From the NCBI RefSeq assembly GCF_010728925.1, contig NZ_AP022608.1, forward strand, positions 5,890,001 through 5,954,000: a stretch of 64,000 nt of DNA, in the 5' to 3' direction. The position numbers and the translations under genes were made by a program. This DNA comes from Mycolicibacterium gadium. GTDB taxonomy: Bacteria; Actinomycetota; Actinomycetes; Mycobacteriales; Mycobacteriaceae. Under the pieces are notes generated by a model. The model did not search any database and was not told where the DNA came from. It saw nothing but the letters and a program-made list of their open reading frames with translations. Below, piece by piece: positions 54,463 through 64,000 of the stretch. Each line of letters starts with the position of its first letter. Positions within the stretch are counted from its first letter, which is position 1.

Positions 54463-55787
54463 TTCCGGCTGCCATGAGGTCACCACGTACCGCGAGGCTC
54501 GTCTTGGCGGTGGTGCTTGTGCTGGTGATGGGTGCGGGCCTGATCGTCGCGGCACGCATGCCCGCGCAGATCGCCCGGACGGTGGTGGTCGCCTACTTCG
54601 AGAACAGCACAGGGGTGTTCGCCGGCGACCACGTGCTCGTTCGCGGCGTTTCCGTCGGCAAGATCGAGTCGATCGAGCCGCAACCCGAGCGGGCCAAGGT
54701 CACATTCTGGTTCGACGGCAGGTACAAGGTTCCTGCCGATGCCAAGGCCGTGATCCTGTCACCGCAGCTGGTGACCGGCCGCACCATCCAGCTCACGCCG
54801 CCGTACACCGGTGGACCGACGATGGCCGACGGCGCGGTGATTCCCGAGGACCGCACTGCGGTGCCCGTCGAATGGGACGACCTACGCGCGCAACTCGAGA
54901 GGCTGACCGACCTGCTCAAGCCCACCGGGCCCGACGGTGTGAGTACGTTGGGCGCACTCATCAACACGGCCGCCGACAACCTGCGCGGCCAGGGCCCCAC
55001 GATCCGCGACACCATCATCAAACTGTCGCAAGCGGTTTCGATCCTTGGTGACCACAGCAACGACATCTTCGCCACGTTCAAGAACCTCTCGACGCTGGTA
55101 TCTGCGCTGAGCGACAGCGCCGATCTGCTCGAATCGCTCAACCGCAACCTCGCGGAGGTGACGTCACTGCTGGCCGACGATCCGAACAAAGTCGGTCAGG
55201 CGGTCGAGGATCTCAACGCGGTCGTGGCCGACGTGCAGGACTTCGCCGCCGACAACACGGAGGCGATCGGTACGGCATCGGACAAGATGACCTCGATCAC
55301 GCGCGTGCTGGTTGAGAGCCTCGACGACATCAAACAAACGCTGCACATCGCCCCGACGGTGTTGCAGAACTACAACAACATCTACGAGCCGGCCAACGGT
55401 TCGTTGACCGGCGCCCTGGCCATCAACAACTTCGCGAACCCGATCTCGTTCCTGTGCGGTGCAATTCAGTCCGCATCCCGCCGCGGTGGTGAGCAATCGG
55501 CGAAGCTGTGTGCGCAGTATTTGGCGCCCATCGTGAAGAACCGTCAATACAACTTCCCGCCGTTGGGAGAGAACCTGTTCGTCGGCGCGCAGACCCGGCC
55601 CAACGAAGTGACCTACAGCGAGCCCTGGCTGCGGCCCGACTACGTGCCGCCGGCCGTCGATCCGCCGCCGGGCGTCCCCTTGGCCGCCGAAGCGTCGGCG
55701 CCCGACCCAGCAATGACCGCGCCGCTCGCCACGGACCCCACCCACGGTCTAAGGGGCCTGATGGTGCCTCCAGGAGGTGGCCCGTGA
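54459..55787 (+). CDS. mceD: MceD subunit
   Basis: 442 residues, undamaged. N-terminal membrane segment (LVLAVVLVLVMGAGLIVAA), MCE domain (FENSTGVFAGDHVLVRGVSVGKIESIE), long helical region (LGALINTAADNLRGQGPTIRDT) and conserved FLCGAIQSASRRGGEQSAKLCAQYL. Overlaps mceC by ATGA and mceE by GTGA. It is the only mce gene here with no sign of disruption. Confidence 0.93.
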   Translation: MIPAAMRSPRTARLVLAVVLVLVMGAGLIVAARMPAQIARTVVVAYFENSTGVFAGDHVLVRGVSVGKIESIEPQPERAKVTFWFDGRYKVPADAKAVILSPQLVTGRTIQLTPPYTGGPTMADGAVIPEDRTAVPVEWDDLRAQLERLTDLLKPTGPDGVSTLGALINTAADNLRGQGPTIRDTIIKLSQAVSILGDHSNDIFATFKNLSTLVSALSDSADLLESLNRNLAEVTSLLADDPNKVGQAVEDLNAVVADVQDFAADNTEAIGTASDKMTSITRVLVESLDDIKQTLHIAPTVLQNYNNIYEPANGSLTGALAINNFANPISFLCGAIQSASRRGGEQSAKLCAQYLAPIVKNRQYNFPPLGENLFVGAQTRPNEVTYSEPWLRPDYVPPAVDPPPGVPLAAEASAPDPAMTAPLATDPTHGLRGLMVPPGGGP

Positions 55788-56937
55788 CTCGGCGACGCTG
55801 GCAACATGTCGCGGCGAACGTGACGATGGTCCTGATCGTGGCCGCGATGCCCGGCTGCGGTTGGCGCGGGCTGAACTCACTGTCCCTGCCCGGCACCCAG
55901 GGCGCCGGCGCCGGTTCTTTCGTGATTCAGGCACAAATGCCTGACGTCAACAACATTGAGCCGAACTCGCGTGTGCGTGTCGCAGACGTCACGGTCGGCC
56001 ATGTCACCAAAATCGAGCGCCAGGGCTGGCACGCGCTGCTGACCATGCGCCTGAACGGCGACGTCGACCTGCCCGCAAACGCGACTGCCAAGATCGGCAC
56101 CACAAGTCTGCTGGGTTCCTTGCACATCGAGCTTGCACCGCCGCCCGGCGAAGCGCCGCGAGGACGGCTGCGCGACGGATCGGTCATCCCGCTGCCGGAC
56201 GGCGGCGCCTACCAGTACCGAACAGACGTTGGCCGCGCTGTCGATGTTGCTCAATGGTGGTGGGCTGGGCCAGGTTCAGGACATCACCGAGGCGTTTTCC
56301 ACCGCGTTTCGCGGCCGCGAGCAGGACGTGCGGAGCTTGATCACGCAGCTGAGGGAATTCACCGGCCACCTCAACGACCAGACCGGCGACATCATCGCGG
56401 CCACCGAGAGCCTCAACCGCCTGGTCGGGAAATTCAGTGCACAGCAGCCGGTTCTGGACCGGGCGTTGGCCACCGTCCCCGACGCGTTGGCGGTGCTCAA
56501 CTCAGAACGAGACAACCTGGTGCAGGCGGCCGATCAGCTCGGCAAGTTCAGCGCTCTGACCGTGGACACGGTGAATCAGACGAAGGAAAACCTGGTGAAG
56601 GAGTTGAGGCAAGTCGGCCCGGTGTTGGAGTCGCTGGCCAACGCCGGGCCCAGCCTGACGCGATCCCTGAGCTTGCTTGCCACCTTCCCGTTTCCGAACG
56701 AGACCTTCGAAAACTTTCAACGCGGTGACTATGCCAATCTGACCGCCATCGTCGACCTCACGCTCAGCCGTATCGACCAAGGGATCTTCACCGGCACTCG
56801 ATGGAGTGCGATCTGACCTGGCTCGAGTTGCAGTGGGGCCGCACCATCGGTCAGTTCCCCAGCCCTGCTTGTCTGGTGGCCCGAACGGTCCCGGGAATCC
56901 GTTGACGATTCCTTATCGGTGGAATCAGGGCCGCTAA
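55784..56937 (+). pseudogene. mceE: MceE lipoprotein subunit, three frameshifts
   Basis: GTG 55784 gives MTRRRWQHVAANVTMVLIVA with a lipobox ending AMPGC, as expected for the lipoprotein member (LprK-like), then the MCE domain (RVRVADVTVGHVTKIERQGW). Frame changes occur near 56213 (GGAY then STEQTLAALSMLLNGGGLG), near 56803 (TGTRW then ECDLTWLELQWGRTIG) and near 56894 (TVPG then NPLTIPYRWNQGR, stop 56935-56937). The last two fit a single G missing from a G run. Confidence 0.86.
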
Positions 56938-56938
56938 C

Positions 56939-57972
56939 ATGCATTTGACCCGACGGGTGAGAATCCAGCTGGCCATCTTCACGATCGTTGCCCTTGCGAC
57001 GGTGGTGGTGATGGCCCTGCACTTCATCAACCTGCCCGCCATGTTCGGCGTCGGCCGGTACACGGTGACGATGGAACTGCCGAGATCCGGTGGGCTCTAT
57101 GAATCGGGCAACGTGACCTACCGCGGCACGAAGGTCGGCCGGGTGGAATCGGTGCGTCTGACCGATACCGGCGTGGAGGCGGTGCTGTCGCTGCAATCCG
57201 GCATCGACATCCCCTCAGACCTCAAAGCCGAGGTGCACAGTCAATCCGCGATCGGCGAATCCTATGTCTTGCTGTTGCCCCGGAACAGCACCTCGGCGCC
57301 GCTGAAGAACGGTGACGTGATCGCCCTCGCTGACTCGTCGGTGCCGCCGGACGTCAACGCTCTGCTCGCCGCGGCGAACACCGGTCTGCAGGCCATACCC
57401 GCGACGACCTCAAGACCGTGATCGACGAGGCCTATACGGCAGTCGGAGGGCTCGGTCCAGAACTGTCGCGTGTGATCGAAGGTGCATCCACGCTGGCGAT
57501 CGACGCGCGCAAGAATCTCGATCCGCTGACCACGCTGATCGACAAGGCCGATCCGGTGTTGGATTCGCAGACCAACACGTCCGATGCGATCCAGGCGTGG
57601 GCGTCCCATGTGGCCACGGTGACCGCCGAATTGAAGACCCACGACGAGGCCGTTGCCGGCGTCATCGTCAAGGGTGGCCCGGCGGCCGCGCAGGTACGGC
57701 AACTGGTCGAGCGGCTGCAGCCCACCTTGCCCATCCTGCTGGCCAACCTAGTCAGTGTCGGGCAAGTCGCGCTCACCTATCAAAACGACATCGAACAACT
57801 CCTCGTGGTGTTTCCCCAAGCCGTTGCGGCGAACCAGGCGGGCATCCTCGCCAACCTCAACACCAAACAGGACTACAAAGGCCAATATCTGAGCTTCAAC
57901 CTGAACCTCAACCTGCCGCCACCCTGCACCACCGGCTTCTTGCCCGCCCAGCAGCAGCGCGTTGCCGCGTGA
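56939..57972 (+). pseudogene. mceF: MceF subunit, frameshifted and truncated by an IS element
   Basis: ATG 56939 gives the membrane anchor (IQLAIFTIVALATVVVMALHF) and MCE domain (SGGLYESGNVTYRGTKVGRVES). A shift at the CCC of 57398-57400 (one C missing) separates LQAIP from DDLKTVIDEAYTAVGGLG. The frame then runs to LPPPCTTGFLPAQQQR and stops at once; intact MceF proteins continue for well over 100 residues with further cysteines. The IS21-type element begins at this point. Confidence 0.87.
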
Positions 57973-57984
57973 CAGCGGACGCGT

Positions 57985-58073
57985 AAAAATCCCCATTGGC
58001 GGCCAGCTGATCTCCCCGCTGGCGGTCACGAGATCTCCCCACTGACGGCCCAGCGATTTCCCCGTTGCGGTCG
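57985..58073. repeat. Four tandem transposase-binding-type repeats at the IS21 left end
   Basis: Variants of GATCTCCCCnnTGGCGGnC at 57985-58005, 58009-58028, 58032-58051 and 58055-58073, spaced about 23 bp. Repeated terminal motifs are characteristic of IS21-family ends. Confidence 0.7.
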
Positions 58074-58150
58074 TGTCGTTGCCGGTGATCGGCGGCGGTG
58101 TCGGGCTGGCTGTTTGTCGACCAAGTGTGTCGAGGGCGGAAGGCCAGTAA

Positions 58151-59655
58151 GTGAAAAGCAGTGAGGAGATCATGGAGATTTTGGAGGCGTTCGACTTGAC
58201 CGGTGGGTACCGCGCCGCGGCCGCGCTGGCCGGTTGTGATCACAAGACGGTGGCCCACTACGTGGCGTTGCGCGACGCCGGGCTCAGCCCGGATGAGCGG
58301 CCGCGGCGAGAGATGGCCATTGATCCATTCCTGGACAAGGTCGAGGTGGGTGGACCGCTCCAACGGGTTGATCCGCGCCGACGTCGCCCACGACAAGCTG
58401 GTCGCGATGGGCTTCGACGGCTCGGGCGCACCACCCGACGCGCGGTCGCGGCGGTCAGAAGAGCTGGCGGTCGGGTCATCGCCGGGTGTTTCGGCCGTGG
58501 GTGGCCGAGCCGGGGTTGTGGCTGCAGTTCGACTGGGGCCAGGACCCACCGTCGCGGGCCGGCAGACATTGTTGTTTTGCGCGTGGCTGGCCTGGTCGCG
58601 GTTTCGGGTGGTGCTGCCCACCTGGGATCGCACCCTGCCGAGCTTGCTGGGCTGTCTGGACACCACGCTGCGGGTGATCGGCGGGGCACCGACGTATGCG
58701 TTGACCGACAACGAGAAAACAGTGACCGTCGAACATGTTGCGCGGGTGCCGATTCGGCATCCCGATGTGGTCGCCGCAGGCCGTCATTACGGGATGACGA
58801 TCCGCACCTGTGTGCCGGCTGATCCACAAACCAGGGTGGTTCGGAGGCCACGGTGCGCATCGCCAAGGCCGATCTGGTGCCCACCGAGGCTAATCTGCTG
58901 GACGCCTACGCCACTTTCGCTGAACTCCAGCAGGCGTGCCGGGACTTCTGCGAGCAGGTCAATGCCCGCCCGCATCGTGCCACCGGTCGGGTGCCTGCCG
59001 AGCTGTTGGTCGAGGAACTCCCGCGGCTGCATGTGCTGCCCGCCCAGCCGGTGGCCCTGGCGTTTGGGCTGACCCGTCGGGTGGGGTGGGACTCCACGAT
59101 CAGCGTTGAGGGGGTGCGTTATTCGGTGCCGCACCACCATATTGATGAGCGGGTCTGGGTGCGCTGGTGTGGCGAGGAGTTGGTGGTCACCGTCATCGCC
59201 GACGGCGGCTCGGTCGAGATCGCCCGCCACGCCCGTGGGCAGCGCGGGCGACCGCAGATCCGCGACGAGCATTACCCCAGTGATCATCCGGGCGCCGCGC
59301 TGCCGGGACCGCACCACGGGCGGCCAACCCGGCCGAGGCGGCGTTTCTGGCCATCGGCGACGGCGCGGCCGCGTGGCTGGTCGAGGCCGCTGCGGCCGGC
59401 GCGTCGCGGGTGCGTTCCAAGATGGCCGAAGCGGTGGCGTTCGCCAAACTGCACGGCGCGGCCGCCGTCGATCAGGCGTTGGGTACCGCGGCGCTGGCCG
59501 GCCGCTTCGCCGATGCCGACCTGGCCGCGATCTTGACCCATCAGCAGCACGGGCCGGCCGCCGCGCCGATCCGCGTCAGCGACACCCACAGCCTGCAACC
59601 GGGTACCGCCGGCTGGGCCGGGTTCGGTGCGGTGAGCCCGGACGGTGACAAGTGA
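58151..59655 (+). pseudogene. istA: IS21-family transposase IstA, multiple frameshifts
   Basis: Recognisable pieces in at least three frames: MKSSEEIMEILEAFDLTGGY with an HTH (AAALAGCDHKTVAHYV), DRSNGLIRADVAHDKLVAMG, the DDE pieces FRPWVAEPGLWLQFDWGQ (first Asp) and TYALTDNEKTVTVEHVARV (second Asp), then CRDFCEQVNARPHRATGRVP and HHHIDERVWVRWCGEELVV. At least four frame changes between 58340 and 59400. Not functional as read. Confidence 0.82.
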
Positions 59656-60306
59656 CCGCGACCAACAAGCCGGCGGTGTCGGTCGGATCTGGCGTCGCCG
59701 GGCCCTCGGCCCAGACCCTCGAGGAGGTGATCGCGTTGACCCGCCGGCTGCGGATGCCCTATCTGCGCAAAGCCGCCCTCGATGTGGTCCCGACCGCCCG
59801 TGCCCAACGCTGGGATCCCGCCGAGGTGCTGCGCGTGCTGCTGGCCGAGGAGATCACCGGCCGCGACGAAGCCACCCTGCGGATACGACGCGCGCGCGAA
59901 CTTCCCGGCGGGCAAGACCTTCGCCGTCTGGGACGAGAACCGCTGCTCCATTCCCGCACCCACCCAACAAGCCCTACGTGGCATGGAGTGGGTCGACCGG
60001 CGTGAACCTGTGCGTGTGCGGGCCCAGCGGGACCGGCAAGAGCCACTTCTGCGAAGCGTTGGGGCAGTTGGCCATCGACACCGGCCGCACCGTGGCCTGG
60101 TTTTCCATCGACGAACTCGGCGCCACGGTGCGCCGTCACCGCGCCGACGACTCGATCACCAAAGCCATGCGCCCGCATCACCCGCGTCGATCTGATCATC
60201 GTCGATGCCTGCTACGAAACCACGTTTCGCTGCGGTCTCATCGAACCATCCCGCCCGATTCGACGAACTGATGCCCAAGACCCTGGCCACCGCCACCGTC
60301 GACTAG
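59652..60306 (+). pseudogene. istB: IS21-family helper ATPase IstB, frameshifted
   Basis: Overlaps istA by four bases as usual. Starts with LEEVIALTRRLRMPYLRKAA; further pieces in other frames are ANFPAGKTFAVWDENRCSIP, the Walker A NLCVCGPSGTGKSHFCEALG and FSIDELGATVRRHRADDS. Sequence is lost after about 60200; the normal protein would be longer. At least three frame changes. Confidence 0.8.
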
Positions 60307-60503
60307 CTGCTGCACCGCGCCACGTCTGCGTCACCGAGGTCAATCGTTCCGGTTCGCTCAAGCCACCACCGGCAAGGGGGTGGCGCCACTTCCGTTTGAA
60401 CGAACCGGGGAGATCCGTGTCCGTCCGTGAGGACTTTTCATGGCCACCAGCGAAGATCTGACCGTCATGGGGAGGCCCATGAGCTGGACTACCGATCGTG
60501 GTT

Positions 60504-60725
60504 TCACCCGCCAGCGTCGCGGAACCAGCGAAATCCCGTGCGCCTCGACACGCCGACAGCCCAGCTTGCCTCCTCGACAGTATGGCCATCACTGACATGC
60601 CTCCAGAACTGACGAACAACAGAGCTCAAAGTCAAAACAGACAACGCAACGCCTCCACACGAATCAGAGACTGTTGCATCGACCCCTAGACCCCAAGCCG
60701 GCCCGAGCGTGTCATAACTCCACAC
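60504..60725 (-). pseudogene. Fragment of a transposase N-terminus (IS30-like)
   Basis: The minus strand encodes VRQFWRHVSDGHTVEEASWA followed by VGVSRRTGFRWFRDAGG, which resembles the helix-turn-helix start of IS30-family transposases of actinobacteria. No catalytic domain follows, and the sequence downstream (60310-60500) is not recognisable. It lies between the IS21 remains and the efflux gene, indicating a nested or neighbouring insertion. The rest of 60307-60768 shows nothing I can name. Confidence 0.45.
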
Positions 60726-60769
60726 TCGGCGTCGTAACGCATCTCACTCGCGGCGGGGCTTGCCATCGC

Positions 60770-60794
60770 AACAGTTGTAGTTTCACAATAGTTG
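60770..60794. promoter_or_regulatory. Paired MarR-type operator sites
   Basis: CAAC-A-GTTG (60770-60778) and CAAT-A-GTTG (60786-60794), two near-identical short palindromes 16 bp apart, immediately before the GTG of the efflux gene, whose partner is a MarR regulator. TTCACA/TGTGAA arms surround the second. Confidence 0.45.
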
Positions 60795-60795
60795 T

Positions 60796-62251
60796 GTGAA
60801 TGAAAGTGTCGTCCGCTCATTGAGCCCCGGCGCAAGGCCATCATCTTGGTGTCCTGCTGCCTGAGCCTGCTGATCGTGTCGATGGACGCGACGATCGTCA
60901 ACGTCGCCATTCCGAACATCCGCAAGGATCTCGGCGCCACGGCCTCGCAGCTGCAGTGGGTCATCGACATCTACACGCTGGTGCTGGCGTCGCTGCTGTT
61001 GCTGGCGGGCGCGGCGGCGGACCGGTTCGGCCGTCGGCGCACCTTCCAGATCGGGCTGACGGTGTTCGCGATCGGCTCCTGCTGTGCAGCCTCGCGCCCA
61101 ACATCGAGACGCTGATCGCCGCGCGATTCGTACAAGCCGTAGGCGGTTCGATGATGAACCCGGTCGCCATGTCGATCATCACGCAGGTGTTCACCGGCCG
61201 GGTCGAGCGCGCCCGCGCCATCGGCGTGTGGGGTGGTGTCGTCGGCATCTCGATGGCGTTGGGCCCGATCGTCGGCGGGGCGCTCATCGAGTTCGTGAAC
61301 TGGCGTTCGGTGTTCTGGATCAACCTGCCGATCTGCGCGCTCGCGATCCTGCTCACCGCGATCTTCGTGCCGGAATCCAAGTCGACCACCATGCGCGACG
61401 TCGACCCGATCGGTCAGGGCCTCGGCATGGCCTTCCTGTTCGGCACCGTTTTCGTCCTCATCGAAGGCCCGAACTTCGGCTGGGGTGACGCCCGCACCAT
61501 CGTCGTGGCCGTCGTCGCGGCTATCGCCCTGGTCGCCTTCCTCCTTTTCGAGTCCCGACGCCACGACCCCTTCATCGATCTCCGCTTCTTCCGCAGCATC
61601 CCGTTCGCGTCCGCGACCGATCGCGGTGTGCGCGTTCGCGGCGTGGGGTGCCTTCCTGTTCATGATGTCGCTTTACCTGCAGGAAGAGCGCGGATTCTCG
61701 GCCATGGAGACCGGGTTGATCTATCTGCCGGTAGCCATTGGCGCGCTGGTGTTCTCACCGCTGTCGGGCCGGATGGTCGGACGATGGGGGAGCCGGCCGT
61801 CGATCGTCATCGCGGGTGTGCTGATCACCGCGTCGACGGTGCTGCTCACCTCGTTGAGCGCGACGACGCCGGTGTGGCAGCTACTGATGATCTTCGCAGT
61901 GTTCGGCATCGGCTTCTCGATGGTGAACGCCCCGATCACGAATGCTGCCGTCAGCGGCATGCCGACCGACCGGGCCGGCGCGGCATCGGCCGTCGCGAGC
62001 ACCAGCCGCCAGGTGGGCGTCAGTCTCGGTGTGGCGGTGTGCGGTTCGATCGCCGGGGCGGCGCTGGCGACGGCGGAGCGGACTTCGCCGTCGCTGCGCG
62101 ACCGCTGTGGGTCATCTGCGCGCTGCTCGGGGTGACGATCGTCGCGCTCGGCGTGTACTCGACCTCGCCCCGCGCACTGCGTTCGGCCGAGCGACTCGCA
62201 CCGCTGATCGCGGGAACTGACGCACGAGTGGAGGTCGCCAATGTCCGATAA
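60796..62251 (+). pseudogene. MFS efflux transporter (EmrB/QacA, 14-TM type), four frameshifts
   Basis: Pieces in order: MNESVVRSL (GTG 60796), EPRRKAIILVSCCLSLLIVS with MDATIVNVAIPNIRKDL, QLQWVIDIYTLVLASLLLLAG, ADRFGRRRTFQIGL (MFS motif A), then LLCSLAPNIETLIAARFVQAVGGSMMNP, GVVGISMALGPIVGGAL (motif C), and further segments to EVANVR. Frame changes near 60824, 61083, 61617 and 62090; the first fits one missing G. Proton-driven drug export is the family role. Confidence 0.83.
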
Positions 62252-62667
62252 CCCGTTGGCCGACGAGGTCTGGCGCACCATGGCCGCGGTGGTGATCGAC
62301 AACCGCGACTCGTGGAAGCGGGCGGTGGTCGAGCGATCAGGCTTGCCGTTCAGCAGGATTCGCATTCTCAAGCGACTGAGCCGTCGATCGATGTCTGTGA
62401 AGGAGTTGGCGCATGCGGCAACCATCGACGCGCCTGCGGCGACCCGTGGTCAACGACCTCGAGGGTCGCGGGCTGGTGGCGCGCGAGATCGATCCGGCGA
62501 ACCGACGCTGCAAGATCGTGTCGCTCACCGAAGACGGCCAGGCGATGGTTCGCATGATCGACGCGACCGAGGACCCGGCACCCGAGGCGCTGACGTCCCT
62601 CGACGACGCCGATCTCAAGCGGCTTCAATCGATTTTGGTGCGCATACAATCGCTCAGCGATCGTTAG
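62241..62667 (+). pseudogene. MarR-family regulator, one frameshift
   Basis: ATG 62241 overlaps the efflux gene end. MSDNPLADEVWRTMAAVVID, RIRILKRLSRRSMSVKELAHAATID, then after a frame change near 62445 VVNDLEGRGLVAREIDPANRR and CKIVSLTEDGQAMVRMI to ILVRIQSLSDR. This is a winged-helix MarR protein that likely represses the efflux gene through the sites at 60770-60794. Confidence 0.82.
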
Positions 62668-62677
62668 CGCGCCGAAA

Positions 62678-64000
62678 TCACATTTCCAGAACGGCCATCG
62701 CGGCATTGTGGCCGCCGATCCCCGAACCGCGCCACCACGGCGTGATCCCGAGCCGCACAACAGAATCCGGTCATGCGCGGTCGCCACACCCCAGCGCCGC
62801 GCCGGGGTGTCCAGCGGCTCGTCGTTCTCGACGAACGGCCACGACAGCGCGCCGTGGAAGATGTTGCCCGCCGTCATGCCGAGCGAGTGCTCCAGGTCGG
62901 CTGTCGTCTTCGCTTCGATGCACAGCCGTCCGGCGGAATCCTGCATCAGCACATCTTGAATGGGTTCGGCCAGAACGGAGTTCAGCGAGTTGAGCACTGC
63001 CGAGGTCAAGGTATCCCGCATTCGGTCGGGGTCGCCGGCGGAAACCAGCGTATGCGGGGTGTGCAGGCCGAAGACCGTCAATGTCTGCGCGCCGGAGGCT
63101 GAAGGCTGTCGGACAGGATCGTCGGATCGGTCAGTGAGTGACAGTAGATCTCGCACGGTAGCGGGTCGGGTACGACGCCGTGATCCGCACGTAGGCCGTG
63201 TCGAGTTGGCGGTAGGTCTCGTTGATGTGGAATGTCCCGCCGAAAGCCTGTTCCGGCGAGACGGTTTGGTCGTGCAACCGCGGCAGTCTCTGCAGCATCA
63301 GGTTGACCTTCACCTGCGCGCCCGGTGCCTGCACGGGTGCGGGTTCGCCAGCAGCGTCGCGAGCACCGTCGGCGTGACGTTCGAAAGGATGTGTCCCGCG
63401 TGGACGCGGTGGTCGCGGCCCTCCCGACGGTAACGCACCTCCCCGTCGGCGGTGATCGCGTAAACCTCGGCATCACAGATGATTTCGGCGCCGTATCCGG
63501 TGGCTGCGGCAGCCAGTGCACCGCTGACCGCGCCCATACCGCCGATCGGGACGTCCCAGTCGCCGGTGCCACCGCCGAGCAGGTGGTACAGGAAGCAGAT
63601 GTTCTGGGTCAGCGCGGGATCGTTGAGGCGGGCGAACGTGCCGATCAGCGCATCGGTGGCCATCACACCGCGCACGAGGTCGTTCGACACGGCGGCGGTG
63701 ATGGCCTGTCCGATCGGCTCGTCCACCATCAGGTGCCAGGTGACGTCGTCGCCGACGTGCCTGCGCGCTTCGTCGCGGGTGCTCAGCGGCCGCAGCAGCG
63801 TCGGCCACATGCGCGACGTCAGCGCGCGGCAGCGTTGGTAGAACGCCTCGAAGCCGGCCTCGTCCGACGCCGCGCCCACGGAGTCGAAGGTCGAGGGCGG
63901 CCCGATCAACAGCCGGCCGCCCGCTTCCGGATCGGGTGTGTACGACGAATAGCGGCGGCGCACCCGAACCCGAGCGCCGGGTCCTCGACGATGCGCCGCG
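62678..64000 (-). pseudogene. Phytoene-desaturase-like FAD oxidoreductase, partial and frameshifted
   Basis: Runs off the right edge (N-terminal FAD domain not in window). Pieces: VRRRYSSYTPDPEAGGRLLIG, GGGTGDWDVPIGGMGAVSGA (substrate region), HAGHILSNVTPTVLATLL, VKVNLMLQRLPRL, FGGTFHINETY, TVFGLHTPHTLV, and the C-terminal FAD motif ILLCGSGSRRGGAV then GIGGHNAAMAVLEM ending at 62678. Related to CrtI-type carotenoid/retinol desaturase flavoproteins common in mycobacteria. At least four frame changes (near 62730, 63120, 63160 and 63340). Convergent with the MarR gene. Confidence 0.8.

Larger units (their letters stand above)
57970..60306 (+). mobile_element. IS21-family insertion sequence, degenerate
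   Basis: An istA-istB pair preceded by four tandem ~20-bp motifs (57985-58073), the standard IS21 layout. The left edge is set approximately by the point where mceF stops matching. I could not identify a clean right inverted repeat or target duplication, so the right edge is only the end of recognisable istB. Both genes are heavily frameshifted. Confidence 0.75.

Overview
The window reads as chromosomal DNA of a fast-growing mycobacterium (Mycolicibacterium-like). The evidence is high GC throughout, an yrbE-mce operon, a 13E12-type HNH gene with a mycobacterial-style SOS box, several FadD/FadE genes, and many overlapping ATGA/GTGA gene junctions. This is inference from gene content; no 16S or other marker is present.

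Layout. 1-4.8 kb: the 3' part of an amine-dehydrogenase-like gene, a TetR regulator, and an fdhD/FdhF(YdeP-type) pair. 4.9-8.7 kb: an HNH/DUF222 gene and a type III glutamine synthetase. 8.8-17.4 kb: a sulfide/persulfide detoxification island with a CstR-like repressor, two TauE permeases, a membrane rhodanese, two CstB-like persulfide dioxygenase-rhodanese fusions, a sulfide:quinone reductase, a thioredoxin, a peroxiredoxin, a DUF302 protein and a Cys-rich miniprotein. Six ATACCC-N4-GGGTAT operator-like palindromes sit in its three promoter regions. 17.4-32.7 kb: a myo-inositol catabolism locus (aminotransferase, mmsA, isomerases, iolG, iolE, iolD, iolB, an aldolase-like barrel, iolC) with a GntR regulator, a hydroxypyruvate-isomerase-like gene and a sugar ABC transporter. 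The iolC and transporter promoters carry the same 22-bp operator-like sequence.

32.9-58 kb: what looks like one catabolic regulon for a hydrophobic, possibly isoprenoid, substrate. A leftward beta-oxidation operon (enoyl-CoA hydratase, two FadE, a fused double FadD) diverges from a rightward oxygenase operon (LLM flavin monooxygenase, 2Fe-2S reductase, FAD epoxidase-like enzyme, epoxide hydrolase, flavin reductase, degenerate RibBA-like protein, SDR). A double-HTH TetR and a limonene-epoxide-hydrolase-family gene diverge from an yrbE-mce import operon. The two divergent promoter regions, about 9 kb apart, are inverted near-copies of each other, which ties all four transcription units together.

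58-64 kb: an IS21-family element that truncates mceF, a probable IS30-type fragment, an MFS-MarR efflux pair, and a phytoene-desaturase-like FAD gene running off the right edge.

Sequence integrity. I saw no disrupted genes in the first 36 kb. From 36.5 kb onward frameshifts appear and become dense after 48 kb. Many look like single missing bases in short G or C runs. Either this part is recently decaying or, at least as likely, the assembly is poor there. Genes marked pseudogene in that part are disrupted as read and may be intact in the organism.
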